From Bdellovibrio bacteriovorus (GTDB lineage Bacteria > Bdellovibrionota > Bdellovibrionia > Bdellovibrionales > Bdellovibrionaceae), in the NCBI RefSeq assembly GCF_002208115.1, contig NZ_CP020946.1, forward strand, positions 1 to 64,000: a DNA stretch of 64,000 nucleotides, given 5' to 3'. A model generated the notes under the pieces. The model had not been told where the DNA came from. It saw nothing but the letters and a program-made list of their open reading frames with translations, and did not search any database. Each line of letters opens with the position of its first letter. The stretch's first letter is position 1. This document shows positions 39,398 through 51,000 of the stretch, in pieces. Made by a program: the position numbers and the translations under genes.

Positions 39398-39437
39398 TTG
39401 ACCTGTTCCGGCCCCCAATGCTAATCCCGAAGGTCAA
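39398..39437 (+). promoter_or_regulatory. Possible atp operon promoter and leader inverted repeat
   Basis: In the 94-bp bactofilin-atp gap, TTGACC (39398-39403) could be a -35 box with TAATCC (39422-39427) 18 bp on. The same TTGACC is mirrored by GGTCAA (39432-39437), with TTC/GAA extending the arms. It may be an operator or a leader hairpin. Confidence 0.35.
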
Positions 39438-39461
39438 AAAATCAGTAGGGATTTCAACAAA

Positions 39462-39896
39462 ATGGACATTTTTGCACAACTAGGTATCAATACCACGGCC
39501 GGCATTCAGTTTGTGTTCTTCGCAATCGCTTTGATCTTTTTAAGCAAAGTCGTCTTCGGTCCGTATGCGCATGCATTGGAAGAAAGAGAAAGAAGAACCA
39601 AGGGCGGCGAAGATCTTGCTCTTGAATATCAAAACAAATCCGTAGAGTTGCAGACAGAGTACGAAGTAAAAACCCGTGATCTGAACAGCCAGATGAAATC
39701 CATCATTGATGCGGCCAAATCTCAGGCGACCAAAGATTACGAATCTGCAGTTTCCAAAGCTCGCGCAGAGGCGGACAAACTTGTTCAGGACAACAGAAAC
39801 TCCATCACCAGTGCGGTTGCAACTGCGGCGGGTGAATTGAAGTCCCAGACAAATTCTGTAGCGATGGCAATCACCAGCAAGCTTCTTGGCAAATAA
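39462..39896 (+). CDS. F-type ATP synthase subunit b'
   Basis: This 144-residue peripheral-stalk protein has one N-terminal membrane helix (GIQFVFFAIALIFLSKVVFG, about 14-33) and a long charged coiled coil (YAHALEERERRTKGGEDLAL onward). It is one of two adjacent b-type genes; this one lacks a signal peptide and is the b' member (inference from order and from its pairing with b). b/b' heterodimers are known in photosynthetic bacteria and some proteobacteria. Confidence 0.85.
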   Translation: MDIFAQLGINTTAGIQFVFFAIALIFLSKVVFGPYAHALEERERRTKGGEDLALEYQNKSVELQTEYEVKTRDLNSQMKSIIDAAKSQATKDYESAVSKARAEADKLVQDNRNSITSAVATAAGELKSQTNSVAMAITSKLLGK

Positions 39897-39910
39897 AGAG
39901 AGTAGTGCAT

Positions 39911-40468
39911 ATGAAATTGATTTTGAATGTATTGGTACTTCTGGCTCCAGCAGCGGTATTCGCGGCAGGTGGCGGTCATCACGGTGACAATCATATCCCA
40001 ACTTCCACAATCATGTTCCAGGCGATCAACCTGACGATCCTGTTTGCGGCGATCATCTACTTTACTAAAGATGCCATCGTGTCCTTCTTTGCAGGTCGTA
40101 AAGCGGCTTACCTGGAAGCGGCTCAGAAATCCGCGTTTGCGCGTGAGCAGGCTGAAAAAGAATTCGTTGATATCAAAAACAAACTGGCAAATCTGGATCA
40201 GACCCGTGAAGAGAACCTGCGCAAAGCACAGACTCACGCTGAAGATCTTAAGAAGCAAATTCTTGAAGAAGCCAATGACGTTACAAAACGTATTAAAAAT
40301 GATGCCGAACTGACAGCACGTCTTGAAGTTCAGCGCGCTCAAAAAGAGCTTCGCACCCAGCTTCTGCAGGACTCTGTTGAAGCAGCCCGCATCGTTTTGA
40401 CGAAGGACCTTGGTTCTTCCGATCAGCAAAAACTGCAAAAAGATTTCATCAACAACGTTGGAGTGTAA
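39911..40468 (+). CDS. atpF: F-type ATP synthase subunit b
   Basis: This is the second stalk subunit, 185 residues. A Sec-signal-like start MKLILNVLVLLAPAAVFAAG is followed by a His-rich GGGHHGDNH. One membrane helix (about 36-58, INLTILFAAIIYFTKDAIVS) and a long coiled coil follow, ending in the delta-binding region. The ATG at 39911 is preferred over GTG at 39905; GAGAG lies upstream. It is followed by atpH after 4 bp. Confidence 0.85.
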   Translation: MKLILNVLVLLAPAAVFAAGGGHHGDNHIPTSTIMFQAINLTILFAAIIYFTKDAIVSFFAGRKAAYLEAAQKSAFAREQAEKEFVDIKNKLANLDQTREENLRKAQTHAEDLKKQILEEANDVTKRIKNDAELTARLEVQRAQKELRTQLLQDSVEAARIVLTKDLGSSDQQKLQKDFINNVGV

Positions 40469-40472
40469 GCCG

Positions 40473-41021
40473 ATGAGAGTCAGCGAGATTTCCAAAAGAT
40501 ACGCAAAAGCCCTTCTGGCTGTAGCAAAGCAAAAAGGCATCCACACTCAAGTGCACGCAGAACTGCAAGCGCTGGTGAAGTCCTTCGCGGGCGATGCCTC
40601 TGTAAAAAACTATTTCGAAAATCCAATGATCGGTTCTGATCAGAAGATCGCAGCTGTAAAAGCATCTTTGTCCGGCAAAGGTGTGTCTGAAGAAGTGGTG
40701 AACACACTTGTTCTTCTGGCTGAAAAAAACCGCTTCGGTGTTCTTGAGCAAATCTCCTTCGCCTACCGCGACCTTCTGGATCTGGAAGATGGCGTGACTC
40801 GCGGAGTGGTTCGTTCTGCCCAGCCTTTGGCGGCGGATGCTCAAAAAGACATCGAACAAAAAATCACTAAAGTTTTGAATAAGAAAATCGTTCTGACGTA
40901 CGAACAGGATTCCAAACTGCTTGGTGGCGTGGTTGCCACTGTAGGCGGCTGGACTTTCGATGACAGCATCGACACTCATCTTAAAAAATTAAATGAAGAA
41001 CTAAACAGGAGAGCCAACTAA
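40473..41021 (+). CDS. atpH: F-type ATP synthase subunit delta
   Basis: This 182-residue subunit links the stalk to F1. It starts [20 protein letters not shown] and keeps [19 protein letters not shown] and the C-terminal [15 protein letters not shown] (usual form GxxxxxGxxxxDxS). The start at 40473 is chosen because delta homology begins there. It precedes atpA by 2 bp. Confidence 0.9.
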   Translation: MRVSEISKRYAKALLAVAKQKGIHTQVHAELQALVKSFAGDASVKNYFENPMIGSDQKIAAVKASLSGKGVSEEVVNTLVLLAEKNRFGVLEQISFAYRDLLDLEDGVTRGVVRSAQPLAADAQKDIEQKITKVLNKKIVLTYEQDSKLLGGVVATVGGWTFDDSIDTHLKKLNEELNRRAN

Positions 41022-41023
41022 CA

Positions 41024-42547
41024 ATGGAAACACAAATCCGTGCTGACGAGATCAGTCGCGTTCTCAAAGAGCAAATCAATCAATACAACAAAAAGATTGA
41101 AGTAAGTGAAACAGGTAGCGTTCTTTCCGTAGGGGACGGGGTTGCTCGTATCTATGGTCTTGAAAACGCAATGGCTGGTGAACTTGTAGAGTTCCCAGGC
41201 GAAGTATACGGAATGGTTCTGAACCTTGAAGAAGGTTACGTTGGTGCCGTATTGTTCGGTGAAGACCGTCACATCAAAGAAGGCGACGTAGTTAAAAGAA
41301 CGAAAAAGATCGTTTCCGTACCTGTAGGTGAAGCTCTTCTTGGTCGCGTTGTAGACGCTCTTGGTAACCCGATTGACGGCCGTGGCGCTATCAACACGCC
41401 TCACTCCCGTATCGTTGAAACAAAAGCTCCTGGTATCGTTTACCGTCACCCGGTTGAAGAGCCTCTTCAAACTGGTATCAAGGCGATCGACGCCCTTGTA
41501 CCAATCGGTCGTGGTCAGCGTGAGTTGATCATCGGTGACCGTCAAACTGGTAAAACAACTATCGCCGTTGACACTATCATCAACCAAAAAGGTTTGAATG
41601 TTCAGTGCTTCTACGTAGCTATCGGTCAAAAACAATCCACAGTTGCCTTGGTAGTTGAAAAACTGCGTGCAGCGGGTGCTCTTGAGTACACGACTGTTAT
41701 CGCGGCCAACGCTTCTGACCCAGCTCCACTTCAATACCTGGCTGCTTACTCCGGTACAGCGATGGCTGAATACTTCCGTGATACTGGCAGACACGCTCTG
41801 ATCGTATACGATGACTTGACGAAACAAGCTCAAGCTTACCGTCAGTTGTCTTTGCTTCTTCGTCGTCCTCCGGGCCGTGAAGCTTACCCAGGTGACGTAT
41901 TCTATTGCCACAGCCGTTTGTTGGAACGTGCTTCCAAATTGTCTGCTGATAAAGGCGGCGGTTCTTTGACTGCATTGCCAATCATCGAGACTCAAGCGGG
42001 CGATATCTCTGCTTACATCCCTACAAACGTGATCTCCATCACTGATGGTCAGATCTTCCTTGAATCTGATTTGTTCTACAAAGGTGTGCGTCCAGCGATC
42101 TCTGTAGGTAAATCCGTTTCTCGCGTTGGTGGTGCGGCTCAGATTAAAGCGATGAAACAAGTTGCAGGTTCCCTGAAACTTGAGCTTGCTCAGTTCCGTT
42201 CCATGGAAGCTTTTGCGGCGTTTGCATCCGACCTGGATAAGGCGTCCCAGCAACAGCTTGCTCGTGGTCGTCGTCTGATTGAAGTGTTGAAACAGCCTCA
42301 GTACTCTCCGGTAAAAGTTGAAGAGCAAATCATCATGATCTTCGCTGCTGGTAACGCGTTCGTTGACCAATACCCAGAGACAGACGTTAAGAGATACGAA
42401 AAAGAGATGATCGAGTTCTTGAAAAACAAGCACTCTGACATCATCAAAACGATCTCTGAGAAGAAAGCGATCGCTGACGATACTAAAAAAGCATTGTTGG
42501 CAGCTCTTGAAGAGTTCAAAGCTATCTTCCAACCTTCTAACAAGTAA
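41024..42547 (+). CDS. atpA: F-type ATP synthase subunit alpha
   Basis: This non-catalytic nucleotide-binding F1 subunit has 507 residues. The P-loop is GDRQTGKTT (about 169-177), with the alpha signature [17 protein letters not shown] (about 362-378). The codon usage is strongly biased toward GTA/GTT and CGT, as expected for a highly expressed gene. Confidence 0.96.
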   Translation: METQIRADEISRVLKEQINQYNKKIEVSETGSVLSVGDGVARIYGLENAMAGELVEFPGEVYGMVLNLEEGYVGAVLFGEDRHIKEGDVVKRTKKIVSVPVGEALLGRVVDALGNPIDGRGAINTPHSRIVETKAPGIVYRHPVEEPLQTGIKAIDALVPIGRGQRELIIGDRQTGKTTIAVDTIINQKGLNVQCFYVAIGQKQSTVALVVEKLRAAGALEYTTVIAANASDPAPLQYLAAYSGTAMAEYFRDTGRHALIVYDDLTKQAQAYRQLSLLLRRPPGREAYPGDVFYCHSRLLERASKLSADKGGGSLTALPIIETQAGDISAYIPTNVISITDGQIFLESDLFYKGVRPAISVGKSVSRVGGAAQIKAMKQVAGSLKLELAQFRSMEAFAAFASDLDKASQQQLARGRRLIEVLKQPQYSPVKVEEQIIMIFAAGNAFVDQYPETDVKRYEKEMIEFLKNKHSDIIKTISEKKAIADDTKKALLAALEEFKAIFQPSNK

Positions 42548-42559
42548 TTTGGTGCTTAA

Positions 42560-43447
42560 ATGGCAAGCTTGAAGGATATCCGGGCTCAGATTGAGTCCAC
42601 TAAAAACACCCAGCAGATCACGAAGGCGATGAAGCTCGTGTCTGCTGCAAAGTTGAGAAAGGCGCAGAATAACATCGTTAATATGCGTCCTTATGCTCTG
42701 GCTTTGCGTCAGGTGATTGCGGATATCGCTGTGACCAATAAAGTGTCGCATCCGTTGATGGAGAAGAAAGAACAAGTAAAGAATGTTTTGCTTGTTGTTA
42801 TCACTTCTGATCGCGGTCTTTGCGGCGCTTTCAACAGCAATATCAACAAATTCGCTGAAGCTTATTACAACAACAACAAGACTTCTCTGGAGAAGATCGA
42901 CTTCCTGTTCGTGGGTCGTCGTGGTCATGACTACTTCGCAAGACGTGGTATCAAAGCGGTGGATTACATCACCAAGCTTGATAAAGACATCTCCTATGAG
43001 CTGGCTTCCAAAGTTGCCAACCGCGTGATGAATGATTACCTCGAAGGTTCATACGATGAAGTTCGTATCGTTCACAATGAGTTCAAATCTGCAATCTCTC
43101 AGGTTGTGACGGCTGAAACTCTTCTGCCAATTGATCTTGGTATGACGACTTTCAAAAAAGAAGCTGACACTGCTTCCAACTTTGCTGTCGACATGATCTT
43201 CGAACCGGCTCCAGAGCAAATCATCAAAGAATTGCTTGAGAAGCACTTCGAGCTTCAGGTTTACAGATGTATGTCCGAGTCTGTTGCGGGTGAACATGGC
43301 GCTCGTATGAGCGCGATGGAAAACGCGACAAACAACGCGAAAGAGATGATCAACAAACTCACTCTGACGTACAACAAACTGAGACAAGAAAAAATTACTA
43401 CAGAATTGATTGAAATCGTATCTGGCGCTGAAGCGCTTAAAGGATAG
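42560..43447 (+). CDS. atpG: F-type ATP synthase subunit gamma
   Basis: The rotor shaft of F1 is a 295-residue protein. It starts MASLKDIRAQIESTKNTQQI, with TKAMKLVSAAKLRKAQ, then SDRGLCGAFNSN. It ends with the conserved ENATNNAKEMINKLTLTYNK followed by LRQEKITTELIEIVSGAEAL. Confidence 0.95.
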   Translation: MASLKDIRAQIESTKNTQQITKAMKLVSAAKLRKAQNNIVNMRPYALALRQVIADIAVTNKVSHPLMEKKEQVKNVLLVVITSDRGLCGAFNSNINKFAEAYYNNNKTSLEKIDFLFVGRRGHDYFARRGIKAVDYITKLDKDISYELASKVANRVMNDYLEGSYDEVRIVHNEFKSAISQVVTAETLLPIDLGMTTFKKEADTASNFAVDMIFEPAPEQIIKELLEKHFELQVYRCMSESVAGEHGARMSAMENATNNAKEMINKLTLTYNKLRQEKITTELIEIVSGAEALKG

Positions 43448-43455
43448 GGAGCTGA

Positions 43456-44865
<1,410 letters not shown>

Positions 44866-44891
44866 TGCCTGCCTCTTCCTAAGGGGTGAAT

Positions 44892-45308
44892 ATGAAACTG
44901 ACAATCGTGACACCGGAAAAGCGCATCCTTGTTGGCCAAGAGGTCGACGAGGTGACTGTTCCAGCATTCAAGGGGGAACTAAACATTCTTCCTGGTCACG
45001 CTCCATTGATCACCACTCTGGAAACAGGCGTGATGAAATGGAAACTCAAAGGGAAAGAAAAGCAGGACGTGGCTGTTATCAGCTGGGGTTACTGCCAGGT
45101 TTCTCCTGAGGGCGTGAATATTCTTGCCAATATCGCTGACCTTCCTGAAGACATTGATCTTCAGGCGACAAAAGAGTTCTTGGCTCTATCTGAAAAGAAG
45201 ATCATGAACGAACTGATCACAGACGAAGACTGGGCAGAGTTCCAGCGCGACTGGGCTCATGCGAGAGCGAAAATCGAAGCGGCTGAACAACAGCCAGCGA
45301 AGAAGTAA
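44892..45308 (+). CDS. atpC: F-type ATP synthase subunit epsilon
   Basis: This 138-residue regulatory subunit has the N-terminal beta-sandwich (TIVTPEKRILVGQEVDEVTV, then LNILPGHAPLITTLETGVM) and a C-terminal helical hairpin. The ATG at 44892 with AAGGGG ahead is chosen over GTG at 44886. It is the last gene of the atp operon. Confidence 0.92.
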   Translation: MKLTIVTPEKRILVGQEVDEVTVPAFKGELNILPGHAPLITTLETGVMKWKLKGKEKQDVAVISWGYCQVSPEGVNILANIADLPEDIDLQATKEFLALSEKKIMNELITDEDWAEFQRDWAHARAKIEAAEQQPAKK

Positions 45309-45315
45309 GAAACTA

Positions 45316-45348
45316 AAACGGAGGCCACAAGCCTCCGTTTCTTTTTTT
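45316..45348 (+). terminator. Terminator of the atp operon
   Basis: AAACGGAGGC (45316-45325) pairs with GCCTCCGTTT (45331-45340) around CACAA, followed by CTTTTTTT. Confidence 0.9.
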
Positions 45349-45368
45349 GAGAATGTCGTTTTTTAGAT

Positions 45369-47045
45369 CTAATCCTTCAAGGCAAACGAGCCTTGAGAGC
45401 TTTTAAGAATCTCATCCCGGTACTGGGCGATCTTTTTTCCGGCGTCCTTGTGATTGAAGTAAAGCTGAATCACCTGACGATAGCCGCGCGACTTCGGGAA
45501 CAGGCGGGGTGCTCCCAAATTCACCACAATCAGTTTCTGGCGCTCCTGCGGGGAAAGGCCGCGCACCTGACGGGCCGTGCGGGGGCCGGTGACCCCGACG
45601 AATAAAGCAGTGCACTGTTTCTTCCTGAGCAATCCGGAAAGGTCCTTACCCAGTGAATGGTTATCCAGCTTCAGGCTTGGAATCTTCTTTTTGTCGCTGC
45701 CGATAAATGAAATCAGAAAATCCTGGGAAGGTGAGGCTGCACAGATAGTTTCAGCCGAAGCGGGCTTGCGCGCGGATTTGGCCGAGGGCAACTGGCGTGG
45801 GATCAGACTGGTTTTAAGATTCTGGGAAAGAACCTCGTCCTCGATTTCAGCGTATTGAGGCGATGTAAGACTGTTGCCACTTAAAAGCGACGGAAGCTTG
45901 GGGTCACGGCGATAGACGTTGGCAAAGGCCTTTACGCGCAGAATTCGGCGAAGCTTTTCATCCACGCTGGCAGAGGAAAGCTCGCCGGATTTCAGGGCCG
46001 CCAAAACGTAATCAAAAGCCTTTCCCTGATCGGCAAAAGACCAGGTCAGCATCACAATGTCCGATCCTGATTGCAGGGCACGCAGGGCTGCGGCCTCGGG
46101 GCGAAGCACTTGTTTGGATCCTTGCATCTGCAGATCATCGGTCATCACCAGGCCCTGGTATTTCAGCTCATCGCGCAGAAGATCCCTGGAAATCTTCGTG
46201 GAAAAACTAGCAGGCTCAAGATCCTTATCAAGACCCGGATAAATCAGGTGCGACATCATCACCGCAACGTTGGCGCCGATTTTGGAATAACCCATGAAAG
46301 GAATCAGATCGCGCTTTTTCATTTCTTCCAGCGTGGCGCTGTTTTTAACCACCGTCACATGCGGATCCTGATTCAAACTGCCAGTACCCGGGAAATGCTT
46401 CGCCGTCGGAATCACGCGCGCTTTTAAAAGACCTTTGGAATAGGCCACGCCGATATCACGCACAAGCACCGGGTCGGAACCAAAAGACCGGACACCAATG
46501 AAGCTTGTTGAATATGGATCCACCACATCCAGCACCGGGGCAAGATTCATGTTGAAGCCCACTTCGCGAAGGAACAGCCCGGTTTGATAGCCCATTTCTT
46601 CTGCCAAAAGCGGGGACTGGGTTTGCCCCAGAGCCAGGGCATTCGGAGGCGCGGGCGTGATCGGCAGGCGGGACACAGATCCCCCCTCCTGATCGATGGC
46701 AATCAGCGGAGGAAGTTTGGAATATTTGTAGCTTGATTTATAAAGGGCCAGATTCAGTTCCCGGATCTGCGGGGCTGAAACCATGTTGCGCTTAAATAGC
46801 AGGAAAGAACCGGGTTTGTATTTCGCGATAAAGGATTCAAGTTCCGGAGCCACGTCTTTGTGGGGAAAACCCACGATGAAAAGTTGTCCGACTTTTTCTT
46901 GAGAGCTCATTTGTTTGATCTTGGAATCGATGACTTTTGACAGTTTGTCAGCCGAAGGACCAGAAGCTAGTACAAGGTGGGGAAAAACAAGAATCAGCAG
47001 ACAAAAACTAAAATTCCTAAGGATTCCCCTGATATACTTGTTCAT
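45369..47045 (-). CDS. Exported family-3 glycoside hydrolase (NagZ-like beta-N-acetylhexosaminidase)
   Basis: This is a 558-residue protein. A signal peptide (FCLLILVFPHLVLASG, about 14-29) precedes a GH3 catalytic domain (about 32-370). Conserved blocks are AIDQEGGSVSRL, NLAPVLDV and AKHFPGTGSLNQDPH, with the Asp227-x-His229 dyad of NagZ enzymes. The nucleophile is Asp303 or Asp304 in VMTDDLQM. NagZ is usually cytoplasmic and about 340 residues; this one is exported and carries an extra C-terminal region of about 190 residues of unknown function. It probably cleaves peptidoglycan amino sugars in its own or prey wall (inference). Confidence 0.85.
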   Translation of the reverse strand: MNKYIRGILRNFSFCLLILVFPHLVLASGPSADKLSKVIDSKIKQMSSQEKVGQLFIVGFPHKDVAPELESFIAKYKPGSFLLFKRNMVSAPQIRELNLALYKSSYKYSKLPPLIAIDQEGGSVSRLPITPAPPNALALGQTQSPLLAEEMGYQTGLFLREVGFNMNLAPVLDVVDPYSTSFIGVRSFGSDPVLVRDIGVAYSKGLLKARVIPTAKHFPGTGSLNQDPHVTVVKNSATLEEMKKRDLIPFMGYSKIGANVAVMMSHLIYPGLDKDLEPASFSTKISRDLLRDELKYQGLVMTDDLQMQGSKQVLRPEAAALRALQSGSDIVMLTWSFADQGKAFDYVLAALKSGELSSASVDEKLRRILRVKAFANVYRRDPKLPSLLSGNSLTSPQYAEIEDEVLSQNLKTSLIPRQLPSAKSARKPASAETICAASPSQDFLISFIGSDKKKIPSLKLDNHSLGKDLSGLLRKKQCTALFVGVTGPRTARQVRGLSPQERQKLIVVNLGAPRLFPKSRGYRQVIQLYFNHKDAGKKIAQYRDEILKSSQGSFALKD

Positions 47046-47099
47046 AAGATCAGACTATCACTTGGCCCCTACGAGGCCAGACGAGATTTGAGAGACAGC

Positions 47100-48077
47100 A
47101 TGAAATTGCACCAAAGTCTTAAATCAAAAGTATGTATTCTGCTCACTTTGCTGGTGGGCTTTTCTGCCTATGCTCAGGATATCGAGCAAGAAGTGGAAGC
47201 CGCCGACGATGTTGAGATTCAGCAGCAGCAGCAAGCCCCCGCGGACTTTGATGATCTAACACCTGTAGAAACCACCGACATGGACGAAGAGTCTGACCCC
47301 TTCGCGGAAGAATCCACGACAACACCGGAAGAAACTTCCACCGCAGAAACGGAAGAGGTTGCGCCAGCTCCTGAGGAGCCCGCTGTGATTGAGGCTCCGG
47401 TTCAAAGATATGCCGAGCCGACGCCAAGCCCGGCCTTGGAAAACCTTCCTTTGGTGGAGGTGCAGATTCGTCAGGACAATCTGGCTGACTACAAAGTCCG
47501 ACGCGAAACTCACGGCACCTATGTGTCGTTTGATTATGAGGCGATCGAATTTAAAAACTTCATTTCCACTTTGGACGGCCAATCCTACAAGGCCGTTTTT
47601 GGTTCGGACACGGTGAACCTGATTCAACTGGGTGTGGACTATAAATACAACTTCATGCTGGGCTCTTTGGCGGCGGGTGCTTTCTATGGCGTTGGTAAAG
47701 TCGACGGCAACAGCGATCGCAGTCTTGAAATCACCAAATATGGCATCGGCTTTAAATTCACGGCCGACATGCTGATGAATGAGCCTTACGTGGCCCCTTA
47801 TGTGGGAATCAACGTCTGGCAGATGGGATTCTCGGAAAAAAGTGCGACGGATTCATTCTCAGCAACCACTCAGATGGGTTACAACTACACGGTGGGATTA
47901 TTGATCCAGCTTGATTGGATTGATTACGAAACGGCGAAAGAAAGCACGTTCAACTGGGGTCTTGAAAACACCTTCATCGACGTCTATGCGACTCAGTATG
48001 CAAAAACCGAAGCGCCGGATGATCCGGACACCACCACAGACTTCCTGTTCGGTGGCGGTCTTCGTTTGGAATTCTAG
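47100..48077 (+). CDS. Outer-membrane beta-barrel-like protein with acidic linker
   Basis: This is a 325-residue exported protein. A signal peptide (VCILLTLLVGFSAYAQ) is followed by an acidic Glu/Gln/Thr/Pro-rich stretch (about 27-110, with EEVAPAPEEPAVIEAP). The rest alternates polar and aromatic residues in beta-strand style and ends FLFGGGLRLEF, with a terminal Phe as in outer-membrane barrels. No family was recognised. The ATG at 47100 is chosen for the signal peptide. It diverges from the glycosidase across 54 bp and meets mfd tail to tail. Confidence 0.65.
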   Translation: MKLHQSLKSKVCILLTLLVGFSAYAQDIEQEVEAADDVEIQQQQQAPADFDDLTPVETTDMDEESDPFAEESTTTPEETSTAETEEVAPAPEEPAVIEAPVQRYAEPTPSPALENLPLVEVQIRQDNLADYKVRRETHGTYVSFDYEAIEFKNFISTLDGQSYKAVFGSDTVNLIQLGVDYKYNFMLGSLAAGAFYGVGKVDGNSDRSLEITKYGIGFKFTADMLMNEPYVAPYVGINVWQMGFSEKSATDSFSATTQMGYNYTVGLLIQLDWIDYETAKESTFNWGLENTFIDVYATQYAKTEAPDDPDTTTDFLFGGGLRLEF

Positions 48078-51000
48078 ATAAGTCTTAAAAGAGCGTCGAT
48101 CTCTTCGTGAACTGCGGACCAGGTGATATTGCTCATTTTGATGTTCAGGCGGTTGTCCGGAGTCAGTGAATACTTTTTGCTTTCACGGATTGCCAGTTGA
48201 ATCACCTTTTCCGGGCTCAGTTTGGTTTTCTCGGTGAAGATCAAAGAAATGGATTTTAATCCCGCACTGATATCACGAACACCCAGCTCTTTACACTGAC
48301 GACGAATCAACATAAGGCCCATCAAATTCACGGTTTGTTCCGGGATCGGTCCGAATTGATCACGCAGCTCCTCTTCAATGCGATCCAGCTCTTCATTGGA
48401 AGTAATGTCCGCCAAAGCCTTATAGTAACCCAGACGGATGCGGATGTCTTTGATATAGGCATCCGGGATCAGGGCCGGGATTTTCAGATTCAGTTCCGGA
48501 TCCAGATCCATGTCTTCAACCGCTTCACCCTTGGCTTCCGCCAAAGCCTCGTTCAGAAGATCCATGTACATTTCATAACCCACGGAATTGACGTGACCGG
48601 ATTGCTCTTCACCCAGAATGTTTCCGGAACCGCGAAGTTCCAGATCATACTGGGCAATCTTGATGCCGCTGCCAAGCGCGGTGTTTTCCTGAATGATCTT
48701 AAGACGCTCTTGCTGCTCTTTATCGAGCTTGTGATTTCTTGGCATCATCAGATAACAGTAAGCCCGCGTTTTGGAGCGGCCCACGCGTCCACGCAGCTGA
48801 TAAAGCTGGGAAAGTCCAAACAAGTGCGCGGTATCAATGAACATGGTGTTAGCACGTGGCACGTCCATGCCGGATTCCACAATCGCCGTACACACGAGCA
48901 CATCGATTTCGTGGTGGAAGAAGGCGAGCATGGCTTTTTCAAGCTCGTGTTCTTCCATTTGTCCATGGGCCACGCGAATCCTTGCTTCCGGCACAATCTG
49001 ACGAAGCTCATCGACCAGGCCATAGATGGATTCAATGCGGTTGTGGATAAAGTACACCTGGCCGCCACGCGAGATTTCCGCCGTCACGGCTTTGCGAATG
49101 GTTTCCGGATCGAACTTGGTCACAAAGGTGCGGGTTGGCAGACGATCCACCGGAGCCGTGTTGATCAAACTTAAATCGCGAATCCCGACAAGCGCCATAT
49201 TCAGTGTGCGTGGGATAGGAGTTGCCGACAACGTCAGGGTGTCGACGCTGGTTTTGATCTTTTTGATTTTCTCTTTATGAGTGACGCCGAATTTTTGTTC
49301 TTCGTCGATAATCAAAAGGCCCAGGTCTTTATAGGCAATGGACGATCCCAGAAGTTTGTGGGTGCCCACGATCAAATCAACTTTGCCGTCTTTCAAATCC
49401 TGCAAAGTCTTTTTCACTTCAGCCGGAGTCACGAAACGATTCAGCACGCGAATATCCACCGGCCAGCCTTCGAAACGTTTTTTGAAGGTTTCAAAGTGCT
49501 GGAAGGTCAAAACGGTGGTCGGTGCCAGCACCGCCACTTGTTTTCGGGCTTGAATGGCAAAGAACGCCGCGCGCATGGCAACTTCCGTTTTACCGAAGCC
49601 CACATCGCCGCACACAAGCCGATCCATGGGCTTCGTGGATTTAAGATCTTTGCGGATGTCATTGATGGCGCGAAGCTGATCATCGGTTTCTTCATACGGG
49701 AAACCGTTTTCAAACATCATGACTTCATCTTCTTTAATCACAAAAGCGGGGCGGTGCATTTCAGCACGCTTCGCATACAAGGCCAGCAGATCCGCCGCAA
49801 TGTCGCGCACGTGAGATTTGACTTTGGCTTTGGTTTTTTCCCAGGCAGTGCCGCCCAGCTTGTCCAGGATGCTGGTGCCAGCTCCAGAGAACTTCTGCAA
49901 CTGACCCACGCGGTATACCGGCAGATAAAGTTTGTCTTTATCCTTGTAGCCGACCTGAATGTATTCAGATTCGACTCCGCCGATATTCATGATCTTCAGG
50001 CCTTCGTATTGGCCGATCCCGTGTTTGGTGTGAACCACCAGGTCGCCGGGCTTTAAATCACCGAAAGAAAGACGCTTGGCCTGCTTCTGGAAATCCTGGG
50101 CGCCGCTGGATTCTTTGGCGCGCTGTTTTTTGCCGTAGAAGTCCTCATCGCGCAGGAAGATGATTTTTTCCTCTTCCAGGCGCAGACTTTCCGCAAGATG
50201 GCGGGGCACGATGTGAACGATGTTTTGTTCACGATCCTGTTCCTGCAGCCAGGAATCCCAGCGGTATTCATCACTGTTGGTGCGAACGGCTTTCAGTTCC
50301 AGTTTTTCAAACACCAAAGACAACCGGTCGATATGGGACTGATTTTTGGTGCTGACAAAGATGCGATAACCCTCATCACGCCAGCGATGAAGTTTGTTGG
50401 CCGCGGCTTGCAACCACGGCTCGGTGCCGACCGCGTTGGCTAAGGCCAGGTTTGTAAAATCCTGAGTCATTGCCGTACGATATTCAACACGGGAATCATC
50501 GGAGTTTTCTTCGTCGAAGTATTCCAACGAAGAAAAATACACCTGGCGAGAGTTTAACGGATACGCCAGAGTTTCAAAGTTGACGTAGATGTCTTCAAGC
50601 TCGGGGCGGATCACATGCGCTTCACTGGTGCGATAGTCGGCTTTTAATTCCGCCCACATTTCATCCGCACAGCGAGAGATCTCCACCGGATCCAGGAACC
50701 ACAGATTTAAAGCGCCCGGAAAATGATCAGCCGGAGTGGCAAGTTCGCCGTAGAAATAGGGAAGCAGGAATTCAATGCCCGGAAAGGCATTTTTTAACAC
50801 CAGGGATCGCAGGGTTTCTTCGGCCTCAGCTTTATCGACTTTACGGCCCTCAAGGGAGCCGCGCACTCGCTGCAGCAGTCTTTCATGGGTTTCATCGCGA
50901 TAAAGGACTTCACGCGCCGGAGTCAGAACAAAAGATTGAATCTCGTCCGAGCTTCTTTGATCAGCGACACTGAAGTGGCGAAGGCTTTCCACCTGATCCC

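Noticed and set aside
41018-42928. A 636-codon open frame opposite atpA and atpG
   Set aside because: It lies exactly antisense to highly conserved genes, has no recognisable domain, and its composition is explained by the codon bias of the real genes.
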